NCBI GenBank assembly: GCA_002419385.1
Contig: DIFZ01000042.1
Location: forward strand, 1-22,111
Direction of reading: 5' to 3'
Length of the DNA: 22,111 bases
Source: Geobacter sp. UBA5735
GTDB taxonomy: Bacteria > Desulfobacterota > Desulfuromonadia > Geobacterales > Geobacteraceae
In this document: positions 1 through 7,589 of the stretch, piece by piece
Position numbering within the stretch: the stretch's first letter is position 1
Layout of the letters: every line of letters starts with the position of its first letter
Notes under the pieces: model-generated
What the model saw: the letters and a program-made list of their open reading frames with translations, nothing else
Database searches by the model: none
Told to the model about the DNA's origin: nothing
Position numbers and translations under genes: made by a program

Positions 1-54
1 TTTGACGCTGTGGTCTGTCGCCTTACCGCAGCATAAACAAGAAGTCGCAATCTG

Positions 55-75
55 TCAATGTGTAGACCTGACACC
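55..75. repeat. Putative RAYT element end motif
   Basis: The block containing tgtagacctgacacc has a short GTGT/ACAC inverted repeat and a GTAG tetranucleotide, which is typical of REP-type sites. It overlaps the stop codon of the transposase. I recall similar blocks beside RAYT genes in Geobacter genomes. Calling it an element end is inference from memory and position. A candidate for the other side is the segment gcgtccccttgtc near 588-600, upstream of the gene. Confidence 0.4.
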
Positions 76-528
76 TTTATTACCTTTACTATTATCGAGT
101 GGCCGCTCCAAAGGTATCTCCAACTCACCCAAACCCGACACCAGGCCGGCCCGAAGTGGATTGAGGTGTATGTAGCGAATCAATTCCAGCAGATAGGATT
201 CTTCTTCGCAGACGATGGACTTGTAGCGGTTCTGGAACAGGTGGCCAGGCCGGTTATGCCGAAGATTGAAATAGACGGCGTACCCGGTAAGGAGGCGACG
301 CATGAAGCGGGAGAGCTCCACCCGGTTACACCGCAACAACAGATGGAAATGGTTCGGAATTAACGACCATGCGTAGCAATAGGTTTCAGTATCGACCAGT
401 AACCGGTCAAACCTGTCAACAAAACGTCGGCGATCATCATCGTCGAGAAATATTTCTGTTCGTTCGATCCCGCGGACGATGACATGCTGCAGCAGACCGG
501 GTATGTCGAGGCGTGGTTGTCGGGGCAT
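55..528 (-). CDS. REP-associated (Y1/IS200-like) transposase, C-terminally shortened
   Basis: The 157-residue product has the hallmarks of the REP-associated tyrosine transposase (RAYT) branch of the Y1 family: an N-terminal HVIVRGIERTEIF stretch, the metal-binding HxH in PNHFHLLL, and the conserved block GHLFQNRYKS...RYIHLNPLRAGLV holding candidate catalytic Tyr residues. Such enzymes nick single-stranded DNA at palindromic REP elements. After GLGELE the usual continuation is absent. The frame runs into about 20 residues translated from what looks like the element's own end (KGVRSTH), so roughly the C-terminal half seen in long family members is missing. No ribosome binding site is obvious before the ATG at 528. 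It is probably a decayed or internally deleted copy, though shorter RAYTs that end here do exist. Confidence 0.8.
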   Translation of the reverse strand: MPRQPRLDIPGLLQHVIVRGIERTEIFLDDDDRRRFVDRFDRLLVDTETYCYAWSLIPNHFHLLLRCNRVELSRFMRRLLTGYAVYFNLRHNRPGHLFQNRYKSIVCEEESYLLELIRYIHLNPLRAGLVSGLGELEIPLERPLDNSKGNKGVRSTH

Positions 529-642
529 TGGCCAAACATACCATTAAACAAATTTTAATTCAACCAGGCTAATGCACTAAAGCAAGAGCGTCCCCTTGTC
601 ACCCTGACAGGAATTTGATTCTGACGCAGCCACGAACTCCCC

Positions 643-671
643 TTGTGGTCCCCTGCCGCCTCTGGTATGGT
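643..671 (+). promoter_or_regulatory. Weak candidate sigma-70 promoter for priA
   Basis: TTGTGG (643-648), a 17-base spacer and TATGGT (666-671) lie 38 bases before the priA start. The match to consensus is only partial (3/6 and 4/6). The rest of 529-709 holds the upstream flank of the transposase and no other gene that I can support. Confidence 0.3.
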
Positions 672-709
672 GGAGCAAGATCCCCTTCGAAGAAACAGAA
701 CGGTCCATC

Positions 710-2968
710 ATGTCCCCAGGCAGAAACAGCATCATAGAGGTCGCCATCCCCCTGCCGCTCCATACGACGTTCTCCTATGGGGTACCGGAGCACTTGCGCA
801 GCGCAGTTGTCCCCGGGGTGCGTGTCTTCGTCCCCTTCGGACGGCGAAAAGTCACCGGGTACGTGCTTGGGCCTGCCCACCCTCCACCTGGAGACATAAA
901 GGAAATAATCGAGGTCCTGGACGAACAGCCGGTCTTCACCCCCAGGGAGCTCGCTTTCTACCGCTGGATTGCTGCCTACTACCTCCACCCCTTGGGGGAA
1001 GTGATCAAGACCGCCCTCCCTGCCGGCATCAACATCGAAACCAGGGGCCGGAAAGCGGCTGACCGGGAGACCGGGCAGGAGGATGAACAGCTCCGGGGCG
1101 GCAGAAACGTACGCCGGGAATGGTACTTCCGCGCAACGGGTGATGCGGCAGAAACGGCGGTCCCCCGGGGCCTGGCGGCGCAGATTCTCCTCCATCTCAT
1201 GGAACAGGGCGAAACTTCCCGGAGCGACCTCAACGGCCGATTTTCCAACCCGTCCGCCCAGTTGAAACGCCTGCTGCAGAAAGGCCTGGTCGTCATGGAA
1301 GAGCGGGAGGTCTACCGCGACCCGTTCCGGGACGAGGAAGTTTCGACGTCCACCCCCCAGACCTTGAACGAGAACCAGGCCAAGGCATTCGATATCATAG
1401 CCGAAGCCGTAACTGCCGGAGCTTTCGCCCCTTTCCTGCTCCACGGCGTTACCGGCAGCGGCAAGACCGAAGTCTACCTGCAGGCCATCAGCCACACCCT
1501 GGAAACAGGGAAAAGGGCGCTGGTGCTCACCCCGGAAATCGCCCTCACGCCACAGCTGATCAGGCGCTTTCGCGGCCGTTTCTCCTGCGGCATCGCAGTT
1601 CTGCACAGCGGCCTCACACCGGGCGAACGCTACGACGAATGGCGCCGCATCCGCCGCGGAGAAGCCGATATCGTTATCGGCGCCCGCTCGGCAATCTTCG
1701 CCCCCCTGGAAAACCTGGGCATCATCGTGGTGGATGAGGAGCACGAAGCCTCCTACAAGCAGTCCGAAGGACTGCCCTACAATGCGCGGGACCTTGCCCT
1801 TGTCCGGGGAAAACTGGAAAGTGCCGTGGTCGTGCTCGGCTCGGCAACCCCGCTGATCACCACCTACCATGCAGCCATGCACGGCAGGCTCCGGTACCTG
1901 AGCCTGCCGGAACGGGTGAGAAACCTGCCGCTTCCGGAAGCGCGGATCATCGATACCCGCCGCCTGCGTGACAGCTCGTGCTCTTCCGAACTGGTCGCTG
2001 CACTCGGCGAAAACCTGGAAAGGAGGGGCCAGTCACTGCTGTTCCTCAACCGGCGCGGTTTCGCCACCTTCCTGACCTGCCTTGACTGCGGTCACGTGTT
2101 CCGCTGCCCCAACTGCGCCGTGACCCTCACCCACCACCGGTCCAAGCAGCGCCACTACTGCCACTACTGCGATTTCTCGCTTCCCGCGCCCGCCGCATGC
2201 CCCGATTGCAGTGGCGGAAACATCGCCCTTTTCGGCCGCGGCACCGAGCGTGTGGAAGAAGAAATCAAAGAGCTTTTCCCGGACGCCCGCATAGCCCGGA
2301 TGGACAGCGACACCACGGCCAGGAAGGGAAGCCATGCCGGTATCCTGAAACGACTGGAAGACGGAAAGATCGACATCCTCATCGGCACCCAGATGATCGC
2401 CAAGGGACACGATTATCCCGGCATAACGCTGGTGGGGGTGGCTTCAGCCGACGCCACCCTCAACCTCCCCGACTTCCGCAGCGCCGAGAGGACATTCCAG
2501 CTCGTAAGCCAGGTCACCGGGCGCGCCGGCCGTGGCGACACTCCGGGCAAAGTGCTGATCCAGGGCGCCGACCCGGACCACTATGCCCTTGCCAGGGCCG
2601 CATCCCACGACTACGAGGGCTTTTACCGCGACGAACTGGAATTCCGCCGGGAAGCCGGCTACCCCCCCTTCTCCAATCTTGCGCTGATCTGCCTTTCGGG
2701 GATAGCCGAAAAGCCGGTCGAGCAGGGAGCGGAAGCCGCTGCCGCCCTGTTGCGGAAATCGCGCGGCGCCATGAATGCACGCCTGGAAATCCTCGGGCCT
2801 GCGCCGGCCCCGCTGGCAAAAATCCGCGGCAGGTTTCGCTGGCAGGTACTGCTGAAATCTGCCGGCCGTTCCGAACTCAGGAAGGTTCTGCTCAGCTTCC
2901 AGGCCGCCTGGAACCCGCCCCGCACCATACGGACAACGATCGATGTGGATCCCGTGGATACCCTGTGA
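710..2968 (+). CDS. priA: Primosomal protein N' (replication restart helicase PriA)
   Basis: PriA is a superfamily 2 3'-to-5' DNA helicase that recognises stalled forks and reloads the replisome in the cytoplasm. The 752-residue product has the whole family layout. The N-terminal DNA-binding region (about 1-110) is followed by a winged-helix region. The helicase core carries Walker A GVTGSGKT near residue 246 and the DEEH Walker B near 342. A Cys-rich zinc module runs from about residue 457 to 500 (CLDCG, CPNC, CHYC, CPDC). A GRAGRG motif VI lies near 602, and a C-terminal domain follows. Length is normal for the family. The ATG at 710 opens the expected MSPGRNSIIEVAIP start, but its ribosome binding site is weak. 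The gene stands alone on the plus strand between the transposase and a small zinc-ribbon gene. Confidence 0.97.
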   Translation: MSPGRNSIIEVAIPLPLHTTFSYGVPEHLRSAVVPGVRVFVPFGRRKVTGYVLGPAHPPPGDIKEIIEVLDEQPVFTPRELAFYRWIAAYYLHPLGEVIKTALPAGINIETRGRKAADRETGQEDEQLRGGRNVRREWYFRATGDAAETAVPRGLAAQILLHLMEQGETSRSDLNGRFSNPSAQLKRLLQKGLVVMEEREVYRDPFRDEEVSTSTPQTLNENQAKAFDIIAEAVTAGAFAPFLLHGVTGSGKTEVYLQAISHTLETGKRALVLTPEIALTPQLIRRFRGRFSCGIAVLHSGLTPGERYDEWRRIRRGEADIVIGARSAIFAPLENLGIIVVDEEHEASYKQSEGLPYNARDLALVRGKLESAVVVLGSATPLITTYHAAMHGRLRYLSLPERVRNLPLPEARIIDTRRLRDSSCSSELVAALGENLERRGQSLLFLNRRGFATFLTCLDCGHVFRCPNCAVTLTHHRSKQRHYCHYCDFSLPAPAACPDCSGGNIALFGRGTERVEEEIKELFPDARIARMDSDTTARKGSHAGILKRLEDGKIDILIGTQMIAKGHDYPGITLVGVASADATLNLPDFRSAERTFQLVSQVTGRAGRGDTPGKVLIQGADPDHYALARAASHDYEGFYRDELEFRREAGYPPFSNLALICLSGIAEKPVEQGAEAAAALLRKSRGAMNARLEILGPAPAPLAKIRGRFRWQVLLKSAGRSELRKVLLSFQAAWNPPRTIRTTIDVDPVDTL

Positions 2969-2974
2969 ACGAGA

Positions 2975-2994
2975 TCAGCGGACGTCGCCGCTGA
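2975..2994 (+). terminator. Short hairpin just after priA
   Basis: TCAGCGG (2975-2981) and CCGCTGA (2988-2994) form a perfect 7-bp stem with a 6-base loop, 7 bases after the priA stop. No T-run follows, so it may slow or pause transcription rather than being a full intrinsic terminator. Confidence 0.35.
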
Positions 2995-3121
2995 CTGGCG
3001 GATGAAGCAGCCATCAGCTTCTTGACGAACGTGAAAATAAAGCGAGAATCAAAGGAGGCAGGCAAAACATCAGCAGGTCCGAAACGAAGGGGACCGTATC
3101 CCGTTCGCAAAGGAGACGGTA

Positions 3122-3400
3122 ATGGCAACCGGCAGAAGCGATGAGAAAAGCTCCCCGCAACGCAAGTCGCTCCACTGGGAGTTGGCCAGAAACGAAATGA
3201 CCGAGGAAGAAGTTGCAACCGTCAGGATCATGAACTGGGAATGGTACTACAACTGCTATCTCTACAAAGACGAGCCGGTAGCAGTAATGTGCAAGATTTG
3301 CGGTAACATTAACGTATTCCAGCCCGGTGAGAAAAAGAAGAAGTGCAGCCACTGCGGCATCGAATGCCGCAGATGCGAGGTTGACGAGGATGAAAAATAG
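3122..3400 (+). CDS. Small zinc-ribbon-like conserved hypothetical protein
   Basis: This 92-residue soluble protein has three CxxC pairs in its C-terminal half (MCKIC, KCSHC, ECRRC) separated by a basic GEKKKK turn. That is the pattern of a zinc ribbon or rubredoxin-like knuckle with one extra Cys pair. The N-terminal half is charged and has a WEWYYNCYLY segment. There is no signal peptide or membrane helix. The start is well supported by AGGAG six bases before the ATG. I do not recognise a named family. Metal binding is inferred from the Cys spacing; a regulatory or adaptor role would be a guess. It converges with another small Cys-rich gene 21 bases downstream. Confidence 0.8.
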   Translation: MATGRSDEKSSPQRKSLHWELARNEMTEEEVATVRIMNWEWYYNCYLYKDEPVAVMCKICGNINVFQPGEKKKKCSHCGIECRRCEVDEDEK

Positions 3401-3421
3401 GGCTGGGGCAGAAGTGCCGTC

Positions 3422-3640
3422 TCAGCTTCCCATTCTCTCGACAGGGTGCATGCACATGAACGAACACGCTGTCCAGCGCCGGTAACGGCAATTGTAGCAG
3501 GATCTCGGCTCGTCAGCCACGATCTCCTCCTCCACATCCTCCCGGAATGCATCGCATTCCTGTGCCTCCCGCGCAGCAACGGCCCAGTCCGTTTTGCCTG
3601 CCAGAAATTCCCGCGTGCCGTTTTCAAGAAAGCGCCACAT
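3422..3640 (-). CDS. Small Cys-rich hypothetical protein
   Basis: The 72-residue product starts MWRFLENGTREFL and ends with a Cys cluster, CYNC-x7-C-x3-C, in a basic aromatic context (RYRRWTACSFMC). This suggests a small metal site, zinc or Fe-S. The preferred start is the ATG at 3640. An AAGGGAGGTGGAG stretch lies upstream and supplies GGAG six bases before that ATG. The in-frame GTG at 3652 sits inside the GGAGGTG itself and is less likely. No named family is recognised. It converges with the zinc-ribbon gene, and the two stops are 21 bases apart without a visible terminator. Confidence 0.7.
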   Translation of the reverse strand: MWRFLENGTREFLAGKTDWAVAAREAQECDAFREDVEEEIVADEPRSCYNCRYRRWTACSFMCMHPVERMGS

Positions 3641-3652
3641 AATCCGCTCCAC

Positions 3653-4051
3653 CTCCCTTTAAAGGTATGCATTCTTTCTGTCCACTGGCAATGCTCTTTT
3701 GATTGCATCAAATCAACCATGCATTGAGTCAGTGCATCCCCAACCCTTCATTTTTCAGGCTTGTTCCGAATATAGCAAAAACAGCTTGCAGAATCAAACC
3801 CGCCTGCCGCTATTGCAAACATCCCTCATCCGGATCACTCTCGGGAATTGTGCCGCACACCATCAAAACGCTGTGCCCCCCCAACTTTCAATTGATTTTT
3901 AGGGCTTTTTTGCTATTATCACTGCTTCTGGCAGGATCGCACCTTCTGTCCGGAAACATCCGTCAAACCTGCAGCCGGTGCTGAGGGTTTCAGATCTGAC
4001 GAGGGCACCGCAACCCTCCCGATCATTCCATGTCATGTAAAGGATCTATCC
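3653..4051. other. Intergenic region between divergent genes
   Basis: About 400 bases with no convincing gene. It contains a perfect inverted repeat, TTTGAT-TGC-ATCAAA (3698-3712), on the side of the minus-strand small gene, and a promoter-like element (3892-3919) for the plus-strand transpeptidase. The short open frames here have no ribosome binding sites and no recognisable product. Confidence 0.6.
3892..3919 (+). promoter_or_regulatory. Candidate sigma-70 promoter for the L,D-transpeptidase
   Basis: TTGATT (3892-3897), a 16-base spacer and TATTAT (3914-3919) give a good match to consensus. The implied leader to the ATG at 4052 is about 125 bases. Confidence 0.5.
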
Positions 4052-5410
4052 ATGCGCGGCGGAATCCTGTTTGCACTTCTCGTTTCCATTCTAACCGCCT
4101 CTGTTTGTCAGGCCGAATCACCAGGCGACAGAAAAGAGGCAACAGCGATCATGGAAAAACTGCGCACGACCACCCCTCCGGAGGTCCTGGCCGAAGAATT
4201 CAGGAGCATTGCAGAAACTTTTGCACGGGCAGAGGAACTGACAAAAGGCGGAAAATTCGACGAAGCCCGGAAACTGTACCAGTTAACGATGATGAAGTCA
4301 GCTGTCTATGAGAAAAAAATGCAGGAGATGGCTGCAACCGGGGCATCGACCGACGGCACGATTCAGGGATCGGTCGGGCACCCGGGGACAGATGAAGCAG
4401 CGCCGGCCCCGCCTCCGGAGAGAGCTCCGGAAGAAGCCGCACACCCGGCCGTGGATCAGGCCGATGACGGCTGGGATGTGCCCGGCGTCGAACCGGACGA
4501 TGACCAGACCACCGCCGGCCCCATCGCATCAAAACTGATCATCGGCAGGAAATTCATCTATACCGTCAAGAGGCGGGAATCTCTACGCATGGTCGGGGCA
4601 AGGCTCGGCGTCAACTGGCGTTCCATTGCCAGGGACAACGGGCTGGATCCGGCAAAGGCCCTGGAACCGGGTCAGCAGCTCAATATCGACACCAGGAGAA
4701 TCATTCCGAAGACAAGGGCCGAAGGAATCGTTATCAACATTCCCGATCGCACCATGTACCTCTTCAAAGCCAAAAAGCTGGGAAAAGCCGTCCCCGTTGG
4801 CCTGGGCATGCCGACCCTGCAGAAAGACGCGGTCTGGCGAACCCCTACGGGCACGTTCAGGATCATTTCCAAGGTCCAGGACCCAACCTGGTTCATACCC
4901 CAGTCCATACTGAAAAAAATGAGGAAAACCCGCAAGGACGTCAAAAACAGCGTTCCTCCCGGCAAGCGGAACCCCCTTGGCAAGTACGCACTGAAAACAT
5001 CCCTGACGGGGATTCTCATTCACGGAACGAGCGCGCCCGAATCCATCTACACGTACAGCAGCCATGGCTGCATCAGGGTCATGCCCGGTGCCATGAAGGA
5101 AATTTTCAATGAAATCAGGATCAATACGGGGGGCGAGATAATCTACCAGCCGGTCAAGCTGGCACTGTCCGACGACGGGAGAATCTTCCTCGAAGTACAC
5201 GGCGATGTCTACAACCAGTTCGACGATCTGGAGCACCTTGCAAGGTCGCTGATAGCTGAGAACAACCTGGAGCAGATGGTCGACTGGGAGAGAGTGAGAT
5301 CATCCGTCCGAAAGAAGAAGGGAGTCCCGGTTGACGTAACCCAGCGAGACGAAGAAAATGCCGTCCAGGCGAGCAACACGCAGTCTGGGGAGAGACACCC
5401 GCAGCCGTGA
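4052..5410 (+). CDS. Exported LysM / L,D-transpeptidase (YkuD) protein
   Basis: L,D-transpeptidases make 3-3 cross-links in peptidoglycan or attach proteins to it, using a Cys nucleophile in the periplasm. The 452-residue product has a signal peptide (cleavage near SVCQA-E), a helical region, and a Pro/Ala/Glu-rich linker at about 110-155. A LysM peptidoglycan-binding domain follows at about 170-214 (YTVKRRESL...LEPGQQL), then a YkuD catalytic domain at about 227-369. His324 in HGT and the SHGCIR motif with His338 and Cys340 are all present, so it should be active. AAGGAT precedes the ATG. The roughly 80-residue C-terminal tail is charged. It converges with the LolA-like gene, with 25 bases between the stops. 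Confidence 0.93.
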   Translation: MRGGILFALLVSILTASVCQAESPGDRKEATAIMEKLRTTTPPEVLAEEFRSIAETFARAEELTKGGKFDEARKLYQLTMMKSAVYEKKMQEMAATGASTDGTIQGSVGHPGTDEAAPAPPPERAPEEAAHPAVDQADDGWDVPGVEPDDDQTTAGPIASKLIIGRKFIYTVKRRESLRMVGARLGVNWRSIARDNGLDPAKALEPGQQLNIDTRRIIPKTRAEGIVINIPDRTMYLFKAKKLGKAVPVGLGMPTLQKDAVWRTPTGTFRIISKVQDPTWFIPQSILKKMRKTRKDVKNSVPPGKRNPLGKYALKTSLTGILIHGTSAPESIYTYSSHGCIRVMPGAMKEIFNEIRINTGGEIIYQPVKLALSDDGRIFLEVHGDVYNQFDDLEHLARSLIAENNLEQMVDWERVRSSVRKKKGVPVDVTQRDEENAVQASNTQSGERHPQP

Positions 5411-5435
5411 TTTCTTCATTCCGGCACACACATCG

Positions 5436-6050
5436 CTACAGCTGAAAATCCTTGTCCGTCAAACCGGTATTCTTTTTCACATTCCGAAAACCCATAACCG
5501 TTCGATCACCGTTGTTTTCCTCGATCACCAGGCGAACCAGTCGGCCGTCCTCGCGGAACACGACCAGGAGCTCTTTCAACGCGCCCTTTGTCTTGGGAAG
5601 GATGCGGAGAGAAAGAACCGTTCCCCGTTTTTCTGCGCGGACATCGAAACCGCCCGGGATGCTTTTCACGGGCCGGGCCAGAAAAGCGAACCAGCGGGAG
5701 AGGCCCTGCTCGGCCGGAAGGACCATGTTCTGGCGTTCCGCTTCGTTGGGCAGCTTGAGGCTGAGGGTGTTGTCCTTCAGCAAAACACGACTGGCAGAGG
5801 GAGAATGGAGTTCCATGAAAAAACTGTCGGGTTTCCTGAAGCGGACCGTGCCGTTGGCTGTCAGCTTCTTTTTCATCAGCGTCAGGTGTTTCTCCTGAGC
5901 AATATCCGCCGAAAAATCCCTGATTCCGGCAAAGGCACGCCTGAATGCCTCCAGCCCTTCAACCGGGCTGAGCGTTGCAGCGGAAGCAGACGGGGCGGAA
6001 ATCACAACGAAACAGAACATTGAAAAAAGCACGTGTCGCAGGTTGGTCAT
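5436..6050 (-). CDS. LolA-like outer-membrane lipoprotein carrier family protein
   Basis: The 204-residue product has a signal peptide (MTNLRHVLF... ending APSASA-A) and a single LolA/LolB-type beta-barrel domain. It shows the typical features: FRRAFAGIRDFSADIAQEK, then the KLTANGTVRFRKPDSFFMEL strand, and a C-terminal VIEENNGDRTVMGFRNV hairpin. LolA proteins carry lipids or lipoproteins across the periplasm. It is the last gene of a fatty-acid-synthase-like operon, 113 bases after the dehydratase stop, with AGGAA before its ATG. Aryl polyene clusters usually contain such a LolA-like gene, so I infer that it moves the operon's lipid product rather than serving general lipoprotein sorting. Confidence 0.82.
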   Translation of the reverse strand: MTNLRHVLFSMFCFVVISAPSASAATLSPVEGLEAFRRAFAGIRDFSADIAQEKHLTLMKKKLTANGTVRFRKPDSFFMELHSPSASRVLLKDNTLSLKLPNEAERQNMVLPAEQGLSRWFAFLARPVKSIPGGFDVRAEKRGTVLSLRILPKTKGALKELLVVFREDGRLVRLVIEENNGDRTVMGFRNVKKNTGLTDKDFQL

Positions 6051-6163
6051 TGTTTGCGGTTCCTGTCTGGTCGGACATAAAAGGATGCTTACCAGTCACG
6101 CGGGGTTTAGGCCAGGCTGGAGCCCGCCCGCTGCGTATTCGTTGCCGAATGCCTTCAGTGCTG

Positions 6164-6568
6164 CTATAGCTCTCCGATACCGAGGGTGAGCCTCGCCTCG
6201 GCAACCTTCTCGCCATTGACGGAAGCCTCGCCGTTGAGCAGATAGAGCCTGCCGAAGGCCTTTGCGATAAAGACCTTGATGACGACACTGTCTCCCGGCC
6301 GCACTTCCCGGAAAAATTCCGCATGGTCGATGGCCGCCAGGAATCCGCCCGCGCCTTCCCCGGCAGCAGCCGCTATGCCGCCAAGTTGGGCTATGGCTTC
6401 CACGAGGAGGAAAACCGGAAAAGAACCCGCATCACAAGGTATGTGCTTCATACCGGCTGCAGCGACGCCTGGCTCGCGAGAGGTGACACGATCGATGAGC
6501 AGAAAGGGACTGCGGTGTGGAAGGTAGTCGGCAGGCGTGGAACTAAAGCCCTCCTGCTCCCATGACAT
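6164..6568 (-). CDS. Hotdog-fold 3-hydroxyacyl-ACP dehydratase-like protein (FabZ/ApeP type)
   Basis: The 134-residue product is a single hotdog domain. It has the FabZ-type LPHRSPFLLIDRV segment with the catalytic His at residue 18, and an acidic partner in LLVEAIAQLGG at Glu57. The FabZ loop GHFPxxPxxPGV before that Glu is altered to CDAGSFPVF. It would remove water from a 3-hydroxyacyl thioester, giving the double bond in each cycle. I chose the ATG at 6568, which gives the family's usual distance to the PHR motif. A further ATG lies at 6577, and both overlap the end of the preceding ketosynthase gene, consistent with coupled translation. No strong ribosome binding site is visible. Confidence 0.83.
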   Translation of the reverse strand: MSWEQEGFSSTPADYLPHRSPFLLIDRVTSREPGVAAAGMKHIPCDAGSFPVFLLVEAIAQLGGIAAAAGEGAGGFLAAIDHAEFFREVRPGDSVVIKVFIAKAFGRLYLLNGEASVNGEKVAEARLTLGIGEL

Positions 6569-7589
6569 CGATTCCATAGTAGGGGCCCTCGGGGGATGCG
6601 GAAAAGTGAATGGCGTCTGCTCCGGGCGCCAGGGCAAGGACGAGGGAAACCAGCGCCAGTCCACCCATGGCCAGGCTGCGGCCCAGCAACTCCCCTGTCT
6701 CGAGGCAGGGGACGGACAAGGGGATACGTTCCACCAGACCGGGAATCATGGCGGCGACACCGGACAGGGAAACCATGTGCGGTTCACGCGGCGGACCCGC
6801 CAGCCGTACATAGCCCTCTATCTCACGTCCGGGCAGGATCCTGCCAACGGTGCGGATGTCTCCCAGCCCCGCCTTGATCCGGGCGCCACGCCGGCGAGCG
6901 TGCTCCGGCTTTTCCAGCACGAGCAGCCCTGCCCCCTCGCCGAAGCCCGCGGCATATCTGCCGAGCTGGCCAATACTCCGGAATGCGCGAATCATGAACG
7001 GGTCCAGCTCGTCCACCCCACCGGTGATCATCACATCGGCCCGGTCTTCTTCCAGGAAGCGGCATGCCATCTGGACCGCCACCTCGGCCGAGCAGAATCG
7101 CTGCACAAAGGTCACGTTCGGCCCTTTGAAGCGGTATTCTATGGAAGCATTGCTTGCCGGCGCGTTGGGAACGGTATTGGGGAAGAGCATGGGCACGAGC
7201 CCTTCGGGCCCGCCGGTAAAGTAGCCCCACAGGAACTCCTCGGAATTGGCGATGCCGCCGAAGCCGCAGCCCAATGTTATGCCGATGCGCTCCGGACCGA
7301 ACTCTTTGACATCGATGGCGGCGTCCCGCAAGGCCATGCCGGCGGCCACAACGGCAAACTGGCTGCAGCGGTCCAGCTTGCGGGCCTTGAGCGGCGGCAG
7401 GTAATCGGTGGCCTTGAAACCGTCCGCTCGTCCCCACCGGTGCCCCTCTCCCCCCGCAAGTTCGGGCGGCACCTGTTTCAGGGCGCTCTGCCCGCTCCGG
7501 ATCACCTGCATGACCGGTTCGAGCCCGGCGCCGGCAGCCGAGATGGCCGAAAGCCCGGTGATGGCGATTTTCATGCGGTCACCGCTCAT
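6543..7589 (-). CDS. Ketosynthase-like chain-length-factor protein lacking catalytic histidines
   Basis: The 348-residue product has a thiolase fold like the beta-ketoacyl-ACP synthases (ITGLSAISAAG, CSAEVAVQMA, MITGGVDELDPFM, GFGEGAGLLVLEKPE) but is about 50 residues shorter than FabF. A Cys is present at the nucleophile position (Cys166). The NAHGTGT histidine motif is missing, and the second histidine motif reads TGELLGRSLA, with Glu300 where GH would be. It is therefore unlikely to carry out normal decarboxylative condensation. It best fits a chain-length-factor subunit, like ApeC of aryl polyene systems, paired with the ketosynthase next to it. Its ATG overlaps that gene's TGA (ATGA), which favours equimolar translation. 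Confidence 0.82.
   Translation of the reverse strand: MSGDRMKIAITGLSAISAAGAGLEPVMQVIRSGQSALKQVPPELAGGEGHRWGRADGFKATDYLPPLKARKLDRCSQFAVVAAGMALRDAAIDVKEFGPERIGITLGCGFGGIANSEEFLWGYFTGGPEGLVPMLFPNTVPNAPASNASIEYRFKGPNVTFVQRFCSAEVAVQMACRFLEEDRADVMITGGVDELDPFMIRAFRSIGQLGRYAAGFGEGAGLLVLEKPEHARRRGARIKAGLGDIRTVGRILPGREIEGYVRLAGPPREPHMVSLSGVAAMIPGLVERIPLSVPCLETGELLGRSLAMGGLALVSLVLALAPGADAIHFSASPEGPYYGIDVMGAGGL

Noticed and set aside
599..1882. 427-residue open frame on the minus strand
   Set aside because: It lies opposite priA, which has complete family motifs. No ribosome binding site or recognisable domain; a GC-rich shadow frame.
3051..3122. Perfect AAAGGAGG with no normal start codon nearby; a frame from ATC at 3069 would end in TAATG over the zinc-ribbon start
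   Set aside because: ATC starts are very rare and the 17-residue product is not recognisable; the Shine-Dalgarno match is probably chance.
6051..6163. Possible small gene or ACP between the dehydratase and the LolA-like gene
   Set aside because: The 113-base gap is too short for an ACP and shows no DSL phosphopantetheine motif in any frame.
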